DNA of 64,000 bases, from positions 930,001 through 994,000 of the forward strand of contig NZ_CP076457.1 of assembly GCF_018866325.1 (NCBI RefSeq), written 5' to 3'. The first letter of the stretch is position 1. The number at the start of each line of letters is the position of its first letter. Below the pieces are notes generated by a model. The model searched no databases and was not told the origin of the DNA. It saw only the letters and a list, made by a program, of their open reading frames with translations. Below, in pieces: positions 61,776 to 64,000 of the stretch. Source of the DNA: Streptomyces sp. YPW6 (lineage in GTDB: Bacteria > Actinomycetota > Actinomycetes > Streptomycetales > Streptomycetaceae). A program made the position numbers and the translations under genes.

Positions 61776-63377
61776 GTGGTACGTCCGAAACCGGCACTGC
61801 GCACCACCGCTTCGATCACCACCGCCGTCGCCCTGTTCGCCGGGGGCGCGCTCGTCGCCGCGCCCCCGGCGGCCGCCGCCCCCGCCCCTCTCACCGCGCC
61901 CGCGAGCACGGCGGCCGGGGATCTGACGTTCCACGACATCCCCGGGTCCGGGGGCATCACGCTCAAGGGCAATGTGTTCTCCCCGGCCGGCGCCTCCACC
62001 GGAGCCGCATACCCCCTCATCGTCTTCCCGACGAGCTGGGCGATGCCGCAGATCGAGTATCTGGCGCAGGCCCAGAAGCTCGCCGACTCCGGCTATGTCG
62101 TGGTGAGTTACACCTCGCGCGGGTTCTGGCGCTCCGGCGGGAGGATCGAGGTGGCGGGCCCGCCGGACATCGCGGACGCCTCCGCCGTCATCGACTGGGC
62201 GCTGGAGCACACCGCCGCCGACCCGGACCGCGTCGGCATGGGCGGCGTCTCCTACGGGGCGGGCATCAGCCTGCTGGCGGCCGGGCACGACCCGCGGATC
62301 AAGGCGGTCGCCGCACTGAGCGGCTGGGCCGACCTGATCGACTCGATCTACAGCGGGCGCACCCAGCACCTCCAGGCCGCCGCCCTGCTCGGCGGCGCCG
62401 GCCTGGTCACCGGCCGGCCCAGCGACGAACTGACCCGGACACTGCGGGACTTCCTCGGGTCCAACCTGGACAAGGAGCCGGAGATGATCGCCTGGGGGAA
62501 GAAGCGCTCCCCCCTGACGTACCTGGACCGGATCAACTCCAACGGTGCGGCGATCATGATGGGCAACGCCTGGGGCGACACCATCTTCCCGCCCAACCAG
62601 TACGCCTCGTTCTACGACAAGCTCACCGGCCCCAAACGTCTGGAGTTCCGCCCCGGCGACCACGCCACCGCCGAGGCCACCGGTCTGCTCGGGCTGCCCA
62701 ACGACACCTGGACGAGCACCCGCCGCTGGTTCGACCGCTATCTCAAGGGCGAGCGCAACGGCATCGACACCGAGCAGCCCGTGCAGCTCGCGTCCCGCAC
62801 CGGCAAGGGGTACGAGGGCTACCCGGACTGGAAGTCGGTCGGCGCACGGAAGAACCGCATCCCGCTGGACGACACCAAGAAGGTGTGGGCCAACATCGAC
62901 TCCGGTGCGAACGGGGGCATCTCGATCCTGTCCAACGCGCTGGACCAGTTCCTGAAGCTGCCGCCGACGGTCTCCGTGCCGCTGCTGCCGCGGGCGTTCG
63001 CGAGCGTCTGGCAGTCGGAGCGGTACGCCACCGAGCAGCGGATCCGGGGGACGGCCGAGCTGCACACCACGGTCACCAGCACGAAGCCGAGCGGCACCCT
63101 CGTCGCGTATCTCTACGACGTGGGGCCGCTCGGCATCGGCAAACTGGTCAGCAATGCTCCGTACACCTTCCACGGGCAGACGCCGGGCCGGCCGTTCCCC
63201 ATCGACCTGGAGCTGTTCTCCACGGCCTACGACGTCCCGGCCGGTCACCGGCTCGCCCTGGTGATCGACACCGTCGATCCGCTGTACATCGAGCACAACC
63301 CGACCGGCGCGCAGCTGACCTTCTCCTCACCCGGCACGGACCCGAGTCATCTCTCGGTCCCGCTGCGCGAGAAGTGA
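61776..63377 (+). CDS. Secreted CocE/NonD-like alpha/beta hydrolase
   Basis: 533 aa. Signal peptide to about residue 35. Catalytic domain with elbow GMGGVSYGAGISLLAAGHDP (Ser in VSYG), acid in MMGNAWGDTIF and His in RPGDHATAEATG. A C-terminal jelly-roll-like domain (about 390-530) matches X-Pro dipeptidyl-peptidase/CocE. It could hydrolyse peptides or esters; the sequence does not decide. GTG start, GAGGAGT five bases upstream. TTACC dyads lie upstream at about 61710-61735. Confidence 0.82.
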   Translation: MVRPKPALRTTASITTAVALFAGGALVAAPPAAAAPAPLTAPASTAAGDLTFHDIPGSGGITLKGNVFSPAGASTGAAYPLIVFPTSWAMPQIEYLAQAQKLADSGYVVVSYTSRGFWRSGGRIEVAGPPDIADASAVIDWALEHTAADPDRVGMGGVSYGAGISLLAAGHDPRIKAVAALSGWADLIDSIYSGRTQHLQAAALLGGAGLVTGRPSDELTRTLRDFLGSNLDKEPEMIAWGKKRSPLTYLDRINSNGAAIMMGNAWGDTIFPPNQYASFYDKLTGPKRLEFRPGDHATAEATGLLGLPNDTWTSTRRWFDRYLKGERNGIDTEQPVQLASRTGKGYEGYPDWKSVGARKNRIPLDDTKKVWANIDSGANGGISILSNALDQFLKLPPTVSVPLLPRAFASVWQSERYATEQRIRGTAELHTTVTSTKPSGTLVAYLYDVGPLGIGKLVSNAPYTFHGQTPGRPFPIDLELFSTAYDVPAGHRLALVIDTVDPLYIEHNPTGAQLTFSSPGTDPSHLSVPLREK

Positions 63378-63383
63378 TCACCG

Positions 63384-63431
63384 GCTGCTGCCGGGCGGGC
63401 ACTGCCCGGCTACCGCCCTCCCGGCAGCAGC
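63384..63431. terminator. Double hairpin terminator
   Basis: GCTGCTGCCGGG (63384-63395) pairs with 63420-63431; an inner CGGGC/GCCCG hairpin (63396-63408) sits inside. The right arm overlaps the last codons of gluD. Serves both convergent genes. Confidence 0.75.
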
Positions 63432-64000
63432 GTCCCCGGATCGGCCGGGGCCACCCCGACCGCTCCCGTCTTGAGGTTGCGCCGCTCCCGCTCGGCCACC
63501 CAGGTGGCGAACCACGAGAGCAGCATGCACATCCCGATGTAGATCGGTGAGATCACCATCACGACGGGGATGAAGGGAAGATCGTAGTCGAGATTCGACG
63601 CGATCAGCTTGCCGGCATGGAGGAACTCCTCGTAGGTGATCAGATAGCCCAGGGAGGTGTCCTTCAGCGCGACCACCAGCTGGCTGATGATGGTCGGCAG
63701 CATCGCACGTACCGCCTGGGGCGCCAGGACGTAGGTGGTGACCTGGGTCTTGCGCATGCCGAGCGCGTACGCTGCCTCACGCTGGCCCCGGTCCACGGCG
63801 TTGATCCCGGTGCGGAACACCTCGGCGAGGACCGAGCCGTTGTAGAGGGTCAGCCCCGCGACGAGGGCGGGCAGCGGCTGGACCTTCAGCGCCACGAAGA
63901 TGAAGAAGATCATCACGAGCACCGGCATGGCCCGGAAGAACTCGACCAGCACGGTCGAGATCCAGCGCAGCGCCCGGTGTTCGGAGAGCCGGCCGACGGC
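63410..64000 (-). CDS. gluD: Glutamate/amino-acid ABC transporter permease, 5' end outside window
   Basis: The C-terminal 196 or so residues of a HisMQ-type permease: EFFRAMPVLVMIFFIFVALK, the NGSVLAEVFRTGINAVDRGQREAAYALGMRKTQ coupling region with the EAA motif, and LKDTSLGYLITYEEFLHAG. It belongs to a GluABCD-type glutamate importer. The open frame continues past the window edge, so the start and the rest of the operon are outside. Confidence 0.88.
   Translation of the reverse strand, partial: AVGRLSEHRALRWISTVLVEFFRAMPVLVMIFFIFVALKVQPLPALVAGLTLYNGSVLAEVFRTGINAVDRGQREAAYALGMRKTQVTTYVLAPQAVRAMLPTIISQLVVALKDTSLGYLITYEEFLHAGKLIASNLDYDLPFIPVVMVISPIYIGMCMLLSWFATWVAERERRNLKTGAVGVAPADPGTLLPGGR

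Overview
The window is very GC-rich. Its codon third positions are almost all G or C, GTG starts are frequent, and the genes include a B12-riboswitch-controlled metE, monomeric isocitrate dehydrogenase, F420-type oxidoreductases and many secreted hydrolases. This is a Streptomyces (or close actinomycete) chromosome. I see no tRNA, rRNA, CRISPR array, insertion sequence or phage module. About 50 genes fill the window, most in short operons or divergent regulator/target pairs.

Layout. (a) 0-7.6 kb: a five-gene + strand block with two secreted esterases (PHB-depolymerase-like and a second alpha/beta hydrolase), a 3-hydroxybutyrate-dehydrogenase-like SDR, an MHS-type MFS permease and a GAF/PucR regulator. 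It reads as a polyhydroxybutyrate scavenging locus. (b) 7.7-9.0 kb: a (2Fe-2S) thioredoxin-like ferredoxin gene, then a TMEM165/UPF0016 cation exporter behind a yybP-ykoY manganese riboswitch. (c) 9.1-16.8 kb, all minus strand: DNA alkylation repair (Ada-AlkA fusion plus Ogt), a GlxA regulator with an isochorismatase-type hydrolase, a macrodomain protein, a phytoene-desaturase-like oxidoreductase, an inositol-monophosphatase-family enzyme, and a badly deleted gamma-glutamyltransferase relic. (d) 17.0-22.0 kb: LysR/PfpI divergent pair, then a TetR regulator between a Zn-ribbon/OB-fold gene and etfBA. Paired 13-bp palindromes sit in the promoters on both sides of tetR. (e) 22.1-25.9 kb: an iron-box-controlled pair (PLP decarboxylase and N-hydroxylase) and a frameshifted unknown gene. 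(f) 26-30.2 kb: metE with its cobalamin riboswitch, overlapping inverted repeats, a 65-aa ORF, and cobF. (g) 30.4-38.8 kb: lipoprotein, lipoate ligase with permuted domain order, MpaB-family oxygenase, FAD monooxygenase, membrane molybdopterin oxidoreductase, and icd.

(h) 39-43.5 kb: a two-component system facing a murG paralogue and an SDR, with an 11-bp-phased direct repeat between them. (i) 43.5-46.5 kb: amidase and two small exported proteins. (j) 46.6-53.0 kb: a reductive-pyrimidine/hydantoin catabolic operon (beta-ureidopropionase, class III aminotransferase, dihydropyrimidinase, LLM-class flavin enzyme, NCS1 permease). (k) 53.2-57.5 kb: a repeat-containing unknown protein, a PPOX F420 enzyme, an XRE regulator facing a second methionine aminopeptidase through a perfect inverted repeat, and a GH75 chitosanase. 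(l) 57.6-64 kb: full-length secreted gamma-glutamyltransferase, an unknown membrane-anchored protein, an L,D-transpeptidase, a secreted CocE/NonD-like hydrolase, and the 5'-truncated gluD permease gene at the window edge.

The best leads are the TetR operator pairs linking etfBA to an orphan OB-fold gene, the sensor-controlled murG paralogue with a His-rich insert, the XRE/MetAP switch whose operator contains both -10 boxes, and the iron-regulated decarboxylase/hydroxylase pair without a siderophore synthetase. All functional calls are from reading the sequence by eye. No database search was run.
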